Assembly: GCA_963978895.1 (NCBI GenBank)
Contig: OZ022238.1
Span: forward strand, 36,968,270 to 37,032,269
Direction of reading: 5' to 3'
DNA from: Erpobdella octoculata
Lineage: Eukaryota; Annelida; Clitellata; Hirudinida; Erpobdellidae
Length of the DNA stretch: 64,000 nt
Both the position numbers and the translations under genes were made by a program. A model generated the notes under the pieces. It did no database searches and was not told where the DNA came from. It worked only from the letters and a program-made list of their open reading frames with translations. Below, one piece after another: positions 22,256-33,834 of this stretch. Within the stretch, counting starts at the first letter, position 1. Each line of letters begins with the position of its first letter.

Positions 22256-22336
<81 letters not shown>
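22256..22336. repeat. (TA)n microsatellite
   Basis: TA tract with one TG interruption. Confidence 0.97.
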
Positions 22337-22339
<3 letters not shown>

Positions 22340-22500
22340 GCATCGTACGTCATCGCTGAATATAAACAAGTTGAAAATAAATAAATCACCGAAGCGGGTT
22401 TTCCCAAAAATTTTGAGCGTACGTCATAACAAAATAAACAAGTAGAAAATAAAATCACCGAAGGCGGGTTTTTCCTAATTATAAACAAGTTAATATTAAA
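22340..22500. repeat. About 75-bp tandem repeat
   Basis: Two and a half units share CGTACGTCATNNC, ATAAACAAGTTGAAAATAAA and ATCACCGAAGGCGGGTTTTT. Further worn pieces (GTAGGCGGTTTTTT) run to about 22580. Confidence 0.7.
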
Positions 22501-22981
22501 TAGAGGTAGTTTTATTCGTAGGCGATTTTTTCAATATCATTCATTAAAGGTTGTTTTTTTCGTAGGCGGTTTTTTAAATTTAGCCATTCAAAGAGAGGAC
22601 CATTCCAAAACATTTTCAATTAAAAAATCATCTGCTACTGGCTGAAAAAACTCACACGCTTTGCGCGTTGGTACTAATATAATTCAATAGTATTATATTA
22701 GTACTAGTGGTTTTGCCCGTCCCAAGGACGGATGTTTTAACATTACGATAAACATTGGATATACTTTATGGATTATAATAAGTTAATTAAATATTTTTAT
22801 TTATTTATAATATTACAATTAAAATTTAGATATAAATGGAGTTAATTTGAATAAAAAAAATCTGGAAAACGTATTGTAATTATTTAATAAATTTTCCTAA
22901 GGTTTTTGAAAAATTTCGCGATAGACAATATTTTGCGTGAATGTCTTATTCTTCAAAAGATTTCCCTGAATATGTGAATCC

Positions 22982-24201
22982 TTAATGAGGATTTTCAAAT
23001 ACTGGGGATTTTTTTGATCTTGAGAGGGCAAGATATAGTTGGCCATGAAAAGACACTGGTTTATTTAAATAAATCCCAACATATTCAAAAGTCTGACCTT
23101 GTGACTTGTTTATTGTCATCGCGTAAGCAGGAATGATGGGAAATTGACGACGCTTAAGTATAAAAGGAAGATTGACGTCACTGGGAGCAAAATCAATTCT
23201 GGGAATGAACACTGTGTCACCGCGATTACATTCAGAAACAATTTCAGCAGTGATGATATGTGGAGGCATTCCTGGTGGTGTTAGATTGTGCAGAAATTCC
23301 GAAGGATAGTTCAGTTCATTGACTGCGTTATCGGAAATTAATTTATCAGCCCTATAATAGAGACGAAAATTACCTGGCATCTGAGCGATTACTTTACTTT
23401 TCTGTTCATTCCTAATGTTTCCTTGTTTTTTGGAGCTAAAATCGCACGTTTTGAAAGTTCTTCAACGGGCATGTTTCTCAAATCACTACCGTAAATCTGT
23501 TCGATAATATTCTCATCTGAAATTATTTGTCGAAGAATCTTGATAGAATTCACAGGAACCCCTGGTATTTCAGGCAAACATCCAAATCCAACATTGAGAA
23601 GCCAGTTGTTGTGAATATTTTGAGTTCCAATTTGCATGTTAGTTAGCAATTCCAATTTTGTGAATGTTGTATCGATGAACTATTATTTATTTATTTAGTG
23701 TTGTAACTACGAACTATTATTTATTGTTTTGAGTCTGTTAGTTCTGGGGACGCGGATGTGGTCGATGCCGAGCGAGGTCTCGGGGTCTTTTCATCATCGC
23801 AGCGGTCGCTTGTAGTCAATAAACGTTGTTCTTACTAGTCGTGTTATTTATCAATTAGTTAAAAATACAACAGTGAACTGTTGCCATAAATTGATAGATT
23901 TTATACAACACTCTATGATATCTGTTCATGTTCCTCTTGCGACGACTGGCAGTGTCTGTCTAAAATTGCCTCCAATAACCATGACTTTACCTCATAACGG
24001 CATTGAATTCTGCATGATATCGCAAAGAACTTTATCGATGCAGCGTAATCCATGTTTAGTAAGCATAGTGATTTCATCAATTAGGATGAGTGAATCCTGA
24101 TAAAATATTTGTGCCTCTGGCGAGTTTAGTCTTACTGTAGAAACAGAGCTCTCGTGAAGTGGAACAGGAAGTTTTAAAACCACTGTGCACTGTTCGCCCA
24201 C
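22982..24201 (-). pseudogene. Helitron helicase, broken C-terminal half
   Basis: Three minus-strand blocks. Block 23992-24201 has the Walker B-like LILIDEITML, then GLRCIDKVLCDIMQN. Block 23389-23655 has NNWLLNVGFGCLPE and AILAPKN. Block 22982-23380 has the late helicase motifs AMTINKSQGQTFEYVG and YLALSRSKK. These are hallmarks of the SF1 PIF1-like helicase of Helitrons, which unwinds DNA for rolling-circle transposition. Defects are one TGA just after the QTLPVV region, a frame break near 23385, the missing N-terminal half, and the LTR insertion. Removing the LTR and one target repeat restores an open frame between the first two blocks. Confidence 0.88.
23665..23872. mobile_element. 208-bp solo LTR with 5-bp TSD
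   Basis: Ends TGTTGTAT and ATACAACA are exact inverted repeats, and the flanks are GTGAA at 23660-23664 and 23873-23877. A G+C-rich middle is followed by CAATAAACG, a likely polyadenylation signal on the plus strand. TG...CA ends with a 5-bp duplication fit a Ty3 or BEL-type LTR retrotransposon that recombined to a solo LTR. Confidence 0.88.
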
Positions 24202-24393
24202 CTTTGAATAATTATTACTTTAAACTTTCTTTGTATTTGTAGTCTGTTGCTAACGTTTCAGTTACCAAAAATGCAAGAAAACCATGAAGCAAAAAATCAT
24301 CGTTTGACAGCAGAAAGAAGGTCGCTGGTATTGCCTTGGCGGTTTGCCGTGGAAATAATCGGTAAAATTGCTACTGTGCCAGCAGTCCCGCCG
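24202..24393. other. Spacer
   Basis: Contains a direct copy (GGTAAAATTGCTACTG) of a segment inside the following foldback, so the foldback may be larger than marked. Confidence 0.35.
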
Positions 24394-24751
24394 TATGTCT
24401 ATCTAAAATTAAATCCTAACCCTATTTCTAGCCATAACCCAAACCGGCCTAACCCTAACCCTTTAAAAAATATGTACATCTTTATTAATTAATCGAAAAA
24501 TCAATTGTTTTGGCAAAACTGCCGGTACAGTAGCACTTTTACCTTTATTGGCCCGGCTACCGGAGCCTACTGCCTGTGTAATAGTTATACGTTATAACTA
24601 TTACCAAGGCGGTAAAATTGCTACTGAGCCGGCGGTTTGGCCAAAACAATTGATTCTTCGATCAATTGATAAAGATATACATATTTTCTAAAAGGTTAGA
24701 GGTAGGGATGGGGTTAGGGCAATGGTTATGGTTTAATTTTAGGTAGACATA
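24394..24751. repeat. 358-bp foldback (inverted repeat)
   Basis: The left arm begins TATGTCTATCTAAAATTAAA and the right arm, reversed, TATGTCTACCTAAAATTAAA. Arms of about 150 bp continue with degenerate CCTAACCC words and CAATTGTTTTGGC. Near the centre is a 12-bp-arm palindrome, GTAATAGTTATA/TATAACTATTAC, at 24578-24604. No clear target duplication was found, so mobility is inferred. Confidence 0.75.
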
Positions 24752-25489
24752 TATTAAATGCTCACCTGCTATAGTTTTTGTGTTTACACAGATACATTTT
24801 TATAATGGTCGTGATCATGCCTTTATTGTTATATCATGTGTTATACAGCACTTCACTTCAAAGAAGGTCAATAAACTTAACTAACTATAATAGCCTGCTA
24901 AAAACTAACAGAAAATCCGTTTTTTAATGAATACATTTTGGCCAAAAATAAATTAAAAAAATCTTTTTACCCACCCTATTTTGGACCCCTTCTTTTCACT
25001 GATCCGCCCCTGAAAAGTCTGAACAAATGTTGAAAGAATCATAAGTTGATGAGGTTGCTTTGTTGCTATATAATCGTGTAGCCTCAACAGACATACTGCA
25101 TATTATGTATCTTTGCGAATTTGGATCCACGATAAACATGTTTACATTCCGCTTCGCTTGTCAAATTTGGAAAGAAAGAGAAAATACTAACTGTTGAAAT
25201 ATTCTAGCATGTTCATTGATATGATATGTAAGATATTTTGTTGACATTCGGTCTAGTTGTATCAGCTTTTGTCTAATCGCACTAAAAACTAAAACTAATT
25301 ATACCATCCAGACCGTAGTGAGTTTCAGGTTACCTACTACTTGAATAATTTTTCTGATTGAACGACAGCTTAATATAATATCCATCTATAAATATTGTTA
25401 AAATGCGATCTAAATTCGTGCCTCTGATAAATACAGATTGTCAGTGATTTAATAGCGAAATCGCCTTACGTGAGTTAAGTGGAGAAAAT
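24752..25489. other. Spacer with a possible hAT-like terminus
   Basis: At 25001-25014 the minus strand reads CAGGGGCGGATCAGTG, a hAT-style end, but no partner end was found. CCCACCCTATTTTGGAC nearby matches family D at 40635. Confidence 0.35.
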
Positions 25490-25820
25490 TTACGAACCCG
25501 GCGTAGGACTACAAAATATGTTTTGATTTAACTTGAGTATGAATGTGTATAATATCGCATCGCGCGCGTATATCGGGTTATTTTCTCTCAGATGTACTCC
25601 ATCATCAAAAGTTTGTTTGATTTTTGTATTTATCATCACATTGTTGTACCCGTTCGGTCTACTCTCTTCACTCATGTCTGCTTATTATACATCATGTTCA
25701 CCGGTCTAGTTGTACAACAAACCACATTTAAAACAGGCTGACTCACCTCTTTGCAAGCATGTATAGTTGTATGCAAGTTAGAATGATCCAGAAGAGAGAT
25801 TGGGGCTCCTACTGCTAGCT
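25490..25820 (-). CDS. Candidate small secreted-peptide gene, two exons
   Basis: A minus-strand ATG near 25857 opens a short frame with a hydrophobic start (MLSVLYFCQLIKLAVG) resembling a signal peptide. It runs to CKE and a strong donor GTGAGT near 25760. A frame from about 25660 to 25490 (Asn-rich, RPNGYNNVMINTKIK, ending CSPTPGS) could be joined in phase through an AGAG acceptor, giving an intron of roughly 80 bp. No family is recognised and there is no second supporting signal. Exon edges are approximate. Confidence 0.25.
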
Positions 25821-25898
25821 TGATTAATTGACAAAAATATAATACAGATAACATGAACGGTAATTTTAGTTTGAAAATTATAAATTTAACGATCAATT

Positions 25899-26231
25899 AT
25901 GACATTTATTACTACATACTCATATAGGATACAACTACAACGCGACAGAGTAATTGAGCTACTGACAAAACCTTTCCTAATTTTCCTTCTTAAACCTGAA
26001 CCTGCTTCGGTGACATCTCACGAGACTTTTAAACAACTGAGTGTTTCGGTTCATGCGAGCGCAGTGTTCAGCGCTCTCGCGTTCATCAAAGATATTTTCA
26101 CATCCAATATATATGTTGGAATTCTTGAGAAAATTACAAGACGTTTAGAGGCGGATGTATGGAGGGGTCTGGGGGACATCACAACTAAGATGGAAAAACA
26201 AAAACTATACCATCTCATGGAGTGTCGCTAG
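25899..26231 (+). other. Unsupported 110-codon open frame
   Basis: Open from a Met but with no recognised domain, no Kozak or splice support, and unremarkable composition. It is recorded because it is one of the longer frames outside simple repeats. Confidence 0.2.
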
Positions 26232-26275
26232 CTTTAAACACAATTATAATATTTTCAAGGATTGTGGATGAACCT

Positions 26276-27641
26276 CAGGCCCGTAGGCAGGATTTAGTGA
26301 GTGGGGGGCTATGAAAGGTAGTAGGGGGGCTACTGAAGAACGAGGGCACCGAAGAAGCCTGAGCGCGAGCGCCGAAGGTGCGATCCCCTCACGATAAGGA
26401 TATTCGCCAAAGCATTTTGTAGCATTTGGCACAAAATAGCCTCCAATTTTGGATATCCTATAATGTGATTTTAGGTTTTCTAAGAGTTGCAATATTGTTG
26501 CACATAATAACAAAAATTAACAATTTTCACATGCAATTTTGTCAAATAACAGTATGCTTGTTGTTATCCACAATCTTGATTTTTGATGCGTTCATGGCAC
26601 ACCACTGGGATGACAGCACTGAATCAAATTGTCCAAATTTAATTATTGATTAAGACAACCGTTATAGTCCACAATACAATAACTTGCTTATTTTATTTTT
26701 GATAAAAACTTGTACATCTGTATCAAATGCCAAGAAATCAATAAAATAAAATAGAATTTAAATATTTGTCCTGACAAAGATCAAACCACATTAAATACAA
26801 GTAAAGATAACAAAAAGCTTTTATTTGCCTCTTTATCTGAGTCAAAGAACTAAAATTTGTGTATCTAAAACAACCGCTACGCTCAATCTTGCATATGAAA
26901 TCAAAATTCATAAATTTAACTCGATGTATAGATTAGTTGTTATCTAAAACACTTCATTCATATATTGTTATCGAGAATACAGCTATTCTGAAAGTTTCAA
27001 AGCTCTACGTAGATGAATATTAGTCGAATTTGCGTTTATCTGTAACGGTCAACTTGATTAATTTTAATTGATTTAAGGCCTAATTCATGTCGGAAACATT
27101 CAATTCATGTATTGTCATCAAGAATAACTTGAACGTTTTAGAGCTCTAGGTGGTCGAAAAGTGGGTGAATTTTTGTCTAAGATTTGATCACCACAGACAG
27201 ACAAACAAACAAACAAACAGAGAGACGAGTGAAGTTAAATAAAAGCATTTAAAAAGTACTAATTAGTTTGGCTTCTCATTTCAATTAAATAAATAAATTA
27301 TTTATCAAGTAATTAATTATTAGTAAAATGTATTATTAAACAAGTAATTCGTCTGTATAATTTATTATAGATATTTATCATTTTCCGGACTAGAAATGCT
27401 TAAAAGTTAACGAAAACGTTGTGACTACAGGCATGCAAATTATTATTATTAACTTTATATTTAAATTTATCTTTATCTGTATTTTTTTTTATTTAATACA
27501 TTTATATTTAAATTTAAATTGCGGATCGTAACTTCATCATCACTTGGCTGGCTTAGGTGTAAATAAGGTGAAAAACCAGCCAAAAATTTTAGTGGGGGGG
27601 GCTGTAGCCCCCCCCCACTCCCCCTGCTAGCTACGGGCCTG
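26276..27641. mobile_element. hAT-like non-autonomous element (CAGGCCCGTAG ends)
   Basis: The left end CAGGCCCGTAGGCAGGA and the reversed right end CAGGCCCGTAGCTAGCAGG form short inverted repeats with G-runs behind them. Flanks ATGAACCT (26268-26275) and ATGAGGCT (27642-27649) agree at six of eight positions, consistent with an aged 8-bp duplication. A diverged family-C repeat is nested at about 26798-27255. There is no transposase. Confidence 0.65.
26798..27255 (+). repeat. Dispersed repeat family C, divergent nested copy
   Basis: Head ACAAGTAAAGATAACAAAAA, middle CTATTCTGAAAGTTTCAAAG, tail GTTAAATAAAAGCATTT. There is a second CAAGAATAACTTGAACGTTT module, suggesting an internal duplication. 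Confidence 0.55.
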
Positions 27642-27649
27642 ATGAGGCT

Positions 27650-28538
27650 CAAGACTTTAACTAACCTTGTTTCTAGAAAACCACTGGAAGACTGCATAAA
27701 ATATAAAATAATATCAAAACAAAGTAATCTCCTGGCCCAAACTGTTGGGCGGTTAACAATAGCCACTCAGTGTCCAAAATACCCTACACCTAGGCTATAA
27801 TGTACAAGCCCTGTAACATTCAGCCCGGTCTTCCATATATCATGTGCAAAAACAATAGTTTTACTTTAATAGTTCAAGCAGTCAAAAGAATAAATTATTT
27901 AATTTTTGGAGACGCCTTCTTCATCAAAGAAATCTTGGAGTACCCAGATAAACACAATTGGAATAAATAATGTATAACTGCTAAAATTACCGGCGCTAAA
28001 AAACACGCACAAAAAAATTGGCAGGCAAGTCAAATTTAAAAAGCTTGTAAATTTTACCAAAAACTAAATTTTTGTAGGTTGCAAAATTGATATTTCCTGA
28101 ACATACCGCTCAGTTGTGATACCCGACCTAACCTTGTTAAACAAAAATCCCGCAGGTGACGAATAATAATTTTAAAAAGTAGAAATGTCTGCTGTTTATC
28201 TTGCTGTTAGTTTATAGTTTGGAAATAAAATATCATGAATCTGATTCTCTTCAAATCAAGATTTAAAAAATATTCAGATGACACGTGTCTCGTGTCTCCA
28301 ATTATTTGCTGCATTTTCGTAGCCAGAGGAGACAGGAAAGAGACTTTTTATTTGCGTGGATTCTTGTCCTGTTATTAGTTTGGTTCGTCAGAATCGGACG
28401 TTGGTCCATTTTTATAACATATTATTGAAATTCTATTCGACTTTTTTTATTAGTAATCATCAAACTACAAAATATTTGTATAATATAATTAATTATAATT
28501 TTGTTCTCACAATCATAATTATGATTTTAGTGAAATAA
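27650..28538. other. Spacer
   Basis: AT-rich; nothing recognised. Confidence 0.35.
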
Positions 28539-28756
28539 TCTATATATATAAAAATCTCGTGTCATAGTGTTTGAAATTGAACTTCTCCGAAACGGCTGAA
28601 CTGATTTTTATGAAATTTTTTGTGTAGATTTGGTATGTCTGAGGATAGGTCCTGGGCTATTTAAAATATTTTTTTAAAAATTATATAAAATAGTTATTCT
28701 TGAAAAACAATAAGGTGCAACTATGTCCTTTTTATTGGAAAATACAACAGATAGAC

Positions 28757-28964
<208 letters not shown>

Positions 28965-29114
28965 TCAACTTCAAGGACGTGACTGGAAGAAGAATCACAT
29001 ACATTATCTATAACCTTTGAAACACAAACGTCTGGTACAAAACATTCATTCAACGAAGAAATGCCTGAAGAAACATTAGTACTAATAACATGCATATTTT
29101 TAACAAAAGTTGTA

Positions 29115-29304
<190 letters not shown>

Positions 29305-29646
29305 CCTAAATTACTTTCATCAACTATCATCTTAGTTGTCGTCACTTGCCAAATAAAGCTTTACATTAAGGATAAATTGACGGGAAGAGCAAGCGGAACG
29401 TGAAAACAAGCGGAAATGGAATAGTAAACGGGAACGGGAGAGCAAACGGGAACGGTAGAGCAAACTGGGAAGGAAACGGGAGAAAGAGAGAAGAAGGATA
29501 GAAAAACTTTCAAAAATCCCGGGCATTGTACACTCGATTACTTTTCGAGATTGATTTGTTTAAATTGTCATAATTTTGTAAATTAAACTCTTAGTAAAAA
29601 AATATAATAATTTAAAAGGCAAAACAACGTTTGCTGGGTCAGCTAG

Positions 29647-30339
29647 TATTAATAAATAATTGAAATTATAGCTCCATGGTCCATTACAGGTTTGGGTTGT
29701 ACCTAATATAAGTTACGTGTTTTATCAATAGAAGATTTAATAAAAATACGGCCCTGTGTTTCTCCAGTGTTCAACACAAATCGCCACTACTGCATTTAAA
29801 GACCACTGGCGGATCCCAAGGCGCCTGTCTCCAAATGACAAAATTGCAGGGAGCCAATCTGATCTAGCGGGTTGAAAGAAAGTTTTTAAAAGAAAGAAAA
29901 AATGTAATATTTATTATAAGATGCTACATGGACATCAAGGAAAGATGTTAAAGAGGTTAAGAGTCTACCAGAATAGAATGTCTAAGTGGGATTAAAATGA
30001 AACTGTATTGTGTATGATATACAATAAAATATTTATTAAGACATAATGTTATTGAGAATACAGGTAAAGATAAAATTAAATTTACTAAAATAAAGTTGTA
30101 AATGCATTGTGATAAGAGTATGTATAAAAGAAACGGGTATAAAATACAGATGGGATGAACTCACTTGAACAAAGCGTAAAACCAACGAGAAATTCGACCA
30201 GCTAGGACTTTCAACGGGAACTAAAACGCGAAGTTATATGTAAACAGGTCATGGCCAGCGAGGCGCATAAATGAATAGCTGAAAGGAAAGAATGGAAAGA
30301 TAGTAAATAAATTAACGTAAAATATCGAAATGACGAAAT
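29647..30339. other. Spacer
   Basis: Nothing recognised. Confidence 0.35.
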
Positions 30340-30735
30340 GCGGCGAATCACCTTCGTCTACGAAAAGTAATATTATCCCAATTTGTTAGATGCGAAAAGG
30401 TAAGCGTGTCGTCCGCGTGCGCAGATCCAACGTTATCATGTAGCGGAGCCGCCCGATCAACGCGGACAGAGAGATCGCAAGCGTCGACACGGACATGGAC
30501 GCCGCCATCGCTCGATCGAAGGCTGAGGGACATGGTAACTGGGAAGCCATCGGACAATTATATAAGTCCGCCTCGCTAATTGCGAGCCAATCCCACGCCT
30601 GGATCAAGGAGGAGGGACAGTTAAAAGGATCAAACTTTGATCCACGACAGGAAGTACTTATGTGCTTCCTACATACAGCCAATTCAGTCTTAAAACACTT
30701 GGTGTAAAGAACTATAAACTATCATAAAAAAGAAC
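30340..30735 (+). repeat. Family-B repeat, longest copy, with 70-codon open frame
   Basis: G+C-richer than its surroundings. The frame 30495-30707 (MDAAIARSKAEGHGNWEAI, later DPRQEVLMCFLHTANSVLK, then a stop) is unbroken here, while copies at 6305-6475 and 8110-8235 keep its 3' half and stop position with mutations. This is what retrocopies of a gene, or the 3' end of a retroelement ORF, would look like. I do not recognise the protein. It may be the parent exon or another copy. Confidence 0.6.
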
Positions 30736-31490
30736 AATTATATATATATATATATATATATAACCAAGGAATTTATTTTAAAAAAGACACAAAACTTCAA
30801 TGCAGAAATTTCAGTTGAACAACAGCAAGATCGAAGCAGCCAGGATAAAAACTTAGATTCACGACCTACAAAACACTTTAAATATTTAGCCACCTTAGCT
30901 ATCCCCTCACAGGTTCAACCGGTAATGGCTAAATCTAGTGGTGTAGTCATAAAAAAGCTGTTTCCATACGCATACGCAAAATTCGGGCCGTTTTGGTAAA
31001 AAGGTCGAGAAAAATTGTATAAACTGGCAATCAAAATTTTATTTCGAAAATGCTGGTACAACTTTTAGAGAATGGCCGTTTTTGTAAAGTATCGCACTAA
31101 CCCTCCCTATATTGGGTTCGCAATAGTGAATGGTAAATAATCCAATTTTCTATTAAATGCTCTATTTAATTCTTCATCTTGTGCATGCTGGATTATAAAG
31201 GTATTGAAAAATAAATAAGTGACTACATGTAAACTGTTACTACAGTTTCCATAACGATTCTCTTCTTTTCGCTTCGTATTTGCCATTTCAGTCAACAGGT
31301 CTAGTTTGAGTGCAAGTAGCAGAGCGATGCTCCAGCAGCCAGGATTCAGCGTAAGGCATTGGATTCCAGAGGCTGAGCGGTGGTCCAATTGAATGGATTA
31401 TCATTAGACTAGAGACAGTGCGAATTAGAAAGGAAGAACGAGTGTCAGTGATGATTTTTTTCATGACTGAAACTGCGTTTGCATTTAGCA
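30736..31490. other. Spacer with a short (TA)n
   Basis: TA tract at 30740-30761. Otherwise nothing recognised. Confidence 0.35.
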
Positions 31491-31544
31491 GTGATGCTCA
31501 GGGAGTCAATTAAGGGGGCAGGGGGGGAGATCGCTCCCCTGACT

Positions 31545-32430
31545 TTTCAGTGGGCCCCACGCAGTTAAGTGGGCCCCTTCACTAAAGTGGGGCTCATACA
31601 CTTAAGTGGGCCCCCGCCTTTAAATGGTCTTCCCACGCTTAAGTGGGTCCCCGGCAACTAAGTGGGCCCCTCCTGATTTTCAAGTAGCCCTTTCCAGACT
31701 TTTCAGTGGGCCCAACGCACTTAAGGGGGCACTCGGCACTAAAGTGGGCCCCACGCACTTAATTGGGCCCCCGGCACGGAAGTGGGTCCCACGCACTTAA
31801 AGGAGCACTCGGCACTTAAGTGGGCCTCACGCACTTAAGTGGGCCCCCGGCACCTAAGTGGGCTCCTCCTGATTTTTAAGTGGCTCCCGGCACCTAAGTG
31901 GGCCGTTCCTGATTTTTAAGTGTTCCTTTCCAGACTATTCAGTGGGCCCCAAGAACTTAAGGGGGTCCCCGGCACTGAAGTGGGTCACGTACTTAAGGGG
32001 GCCTCCGACACTACAGTGGGCCCCACGCACTTAAGGGGTCCTTGGCACTGAAGTGGGTCCCACGCACTTAAAGGAGATCCCCGGCATTAAAGTGGACCCC
32101 GCCCTTACGTGGACCCCGGCACCTTAGTGGACCCCTCCTGACTTTTAAGTGGCCCTTCCCTGACTTTTCAGTGGGTTTTCCTGCACTATATTGGCCCCCT
32201 CACTCAAGTGGGTTCCCCGCACTTGAGGGGTCTCCCGCACTTAAGTGGCTCCCACCTCGTTTTCACGTAAGCCACCACAATTAATTGGGTCTCCCGCATT
32301 TTAATGGGCCCCGGCATTCAAATGGGTCTCTCTGGACTTTAACTGACGTTTCCCTGATGGTTAAGTATCCCTCCCTGATTTTAATTTAGGCTCCTGGTTT
32401 TTAAGTGGGCCCATGGTTATTATATGGCCT
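31545..32430. repeat. GGGCCCC-rich degenerate minisatellite
   Basis: About 40 diverged units of 19-24 bp around CACTTAAGTGGGCCCCCGG, alternating with CTGACTTTTCAGTGGG. Unit length drifts and the array decays at both ends. The embedded ACTTAAGT and GGGCCC words are themselves palindromic. Confidence 0.92.
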
Positions 32431-33600
32431 ATATGGGCACCTTTCAGACCGTTACTTTCAAAATTCAAAGACATCATTTAGGGAGGACTGGGCTCTCTGA
32501 CTTTCACGTAAGCCAATAGTTGAAATATATGGGCCCCTGTTGGATTTTTGTGTGTGTTTTTAGTGAGATTTGAGAAGAGAAAAGCAAAATCTTTTGTAAT
32601 TATATTTATTTGTATGTGGAAAAATGCCGTCTAGGTTAGCGTTATTCATTGCTTGGCCGAGTAGGCTGTCCATAAAGAATAAAAGAGAGATGAGATGCTA
32701 AAGAAACTGGGAAGCTAGATTGTCCACATCAAAATGGAGAGGTGTTAAAAAGTTATGAACAGTCCAAAGTGCAACAAGAAAGGTCACAGATTTTGTATCC
32801 ATGTATCGATCGTATTTTGCCTAAGTTGAACGCATGATTTACACAAAATAGTGATCTTCTTGCATGCCTGATTTCCTTCAATCCGCAATCTGATGATTTC
32901 CTTTCTGCAAACCGAATTAGCACACTTGCGAAGCTTAATCCAAATTTGGTTATCGAATAATATCGACATTCTCGTGGTTGAAGTTGAATACGGCACTGCA
33001 AAATTGTACGTTTCTTCACTGCAGAATCTTATTCTTAATTTGGAAGACTTGCGTTTTCAATTAGCAAAAATACGAATTGAAGTAGAAAACGTTATTGACA
33101 TTTTTTCTAATATGGGTCAAATTAACGTTTACACCAGATTTTGATAGCAATAGCCTTGTTCATAGAATCACAGCGGACAGCTGGTAATGCTTTTATGCCC
33201 CCCGGTCATCAGGTTTTTTGGAAGCATGAAGCAAAGGATGTTATGCAGGGGGGCAGATTTTGTGTTTTGTCCCTGGGCAAAGAAGACCCTAGCTACCCCC
33301 CTGAGTGGGCCCCTAAAACATCTTGCCTCCCTAAGGTTTTGCTGAAATGACGTCCCTGGTGCTGCTGGAGAGTAAGATGTTGATACAAGTTTGAAGTGGC
33401 ACAAGATCATTCGGAATCTGTGTGAAATCCTGAAGATAGTCGTGCATCCCATTTATGCATTGCGGCTATTCCAAACCAAAGCGTTTCGAGAGCATGCAAA
33501 TCTCCTTTTCACCACATCGAATTGAGACATTTTGTGGCCAGTTGTCGGTATTGAGGATTGCAATAGCTGCAATAACTTCCTCTCACTGGCGCAGCCATAA
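32431..33600. other. Unassigned sequence with decayed transposon signs
   Basis: A minus-strand frame around 32784-32996 shows spaced Cys pairs (CANSVCRKEIIRL, then CKKITILCKSC), like a zinc-ribbon of some transposases, but it is too short to assign. At 33344-33356 the minus strand reads CAGGGACGTCATTTC, resembling a hAT end. Confidence 0.3.
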
Positions 33601-33834
33601 ATATTTTCGGAAGGGGCCGGGGGTAAAAAACTGATTAGTAAAGAGTTTTCTGACAAATTTACGACCTACAAAAGTCAAGGCTTAACAACAATTTCAGTAA
33701 TAATTAATAATAACAGACCATAAAACATTTAAATTGAAACAGTAAATTACAATATCAAATTCTGCGAAAAACTGTCGATTATGGCTTCTTCATTACTGGT
33801 AAGGTTGCGATTGATAGTCATTTAGACAAACCCA

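Larger units (their letters stand above)
22704..24201 (-). mobile_element. Autonomous-type Helitron remnant (3' part)
   Basis: The minus-strand 3' terminus is GGGCAAAACCACTAG followed by T. It is preceded by a perfect 6-bp-stem hairpin CCGTCC/GGACGG at 22717-22731, about 10 nt from CTAG as in canonical Helitrons. Upstream on the same strand lie pieces of the PIF1-like helicase. The 5' part (Rep domain and Walker A) is absent. A solo LTR (23665-23872) interrupts it. Confidence 0.88.

Noticed and set aside
24415..24470. CCTAACCC words as an interstitial telomere
   Set aside because: Too few and too degenerate; they occur in both arms of a foldback, so they belong to that repeat.
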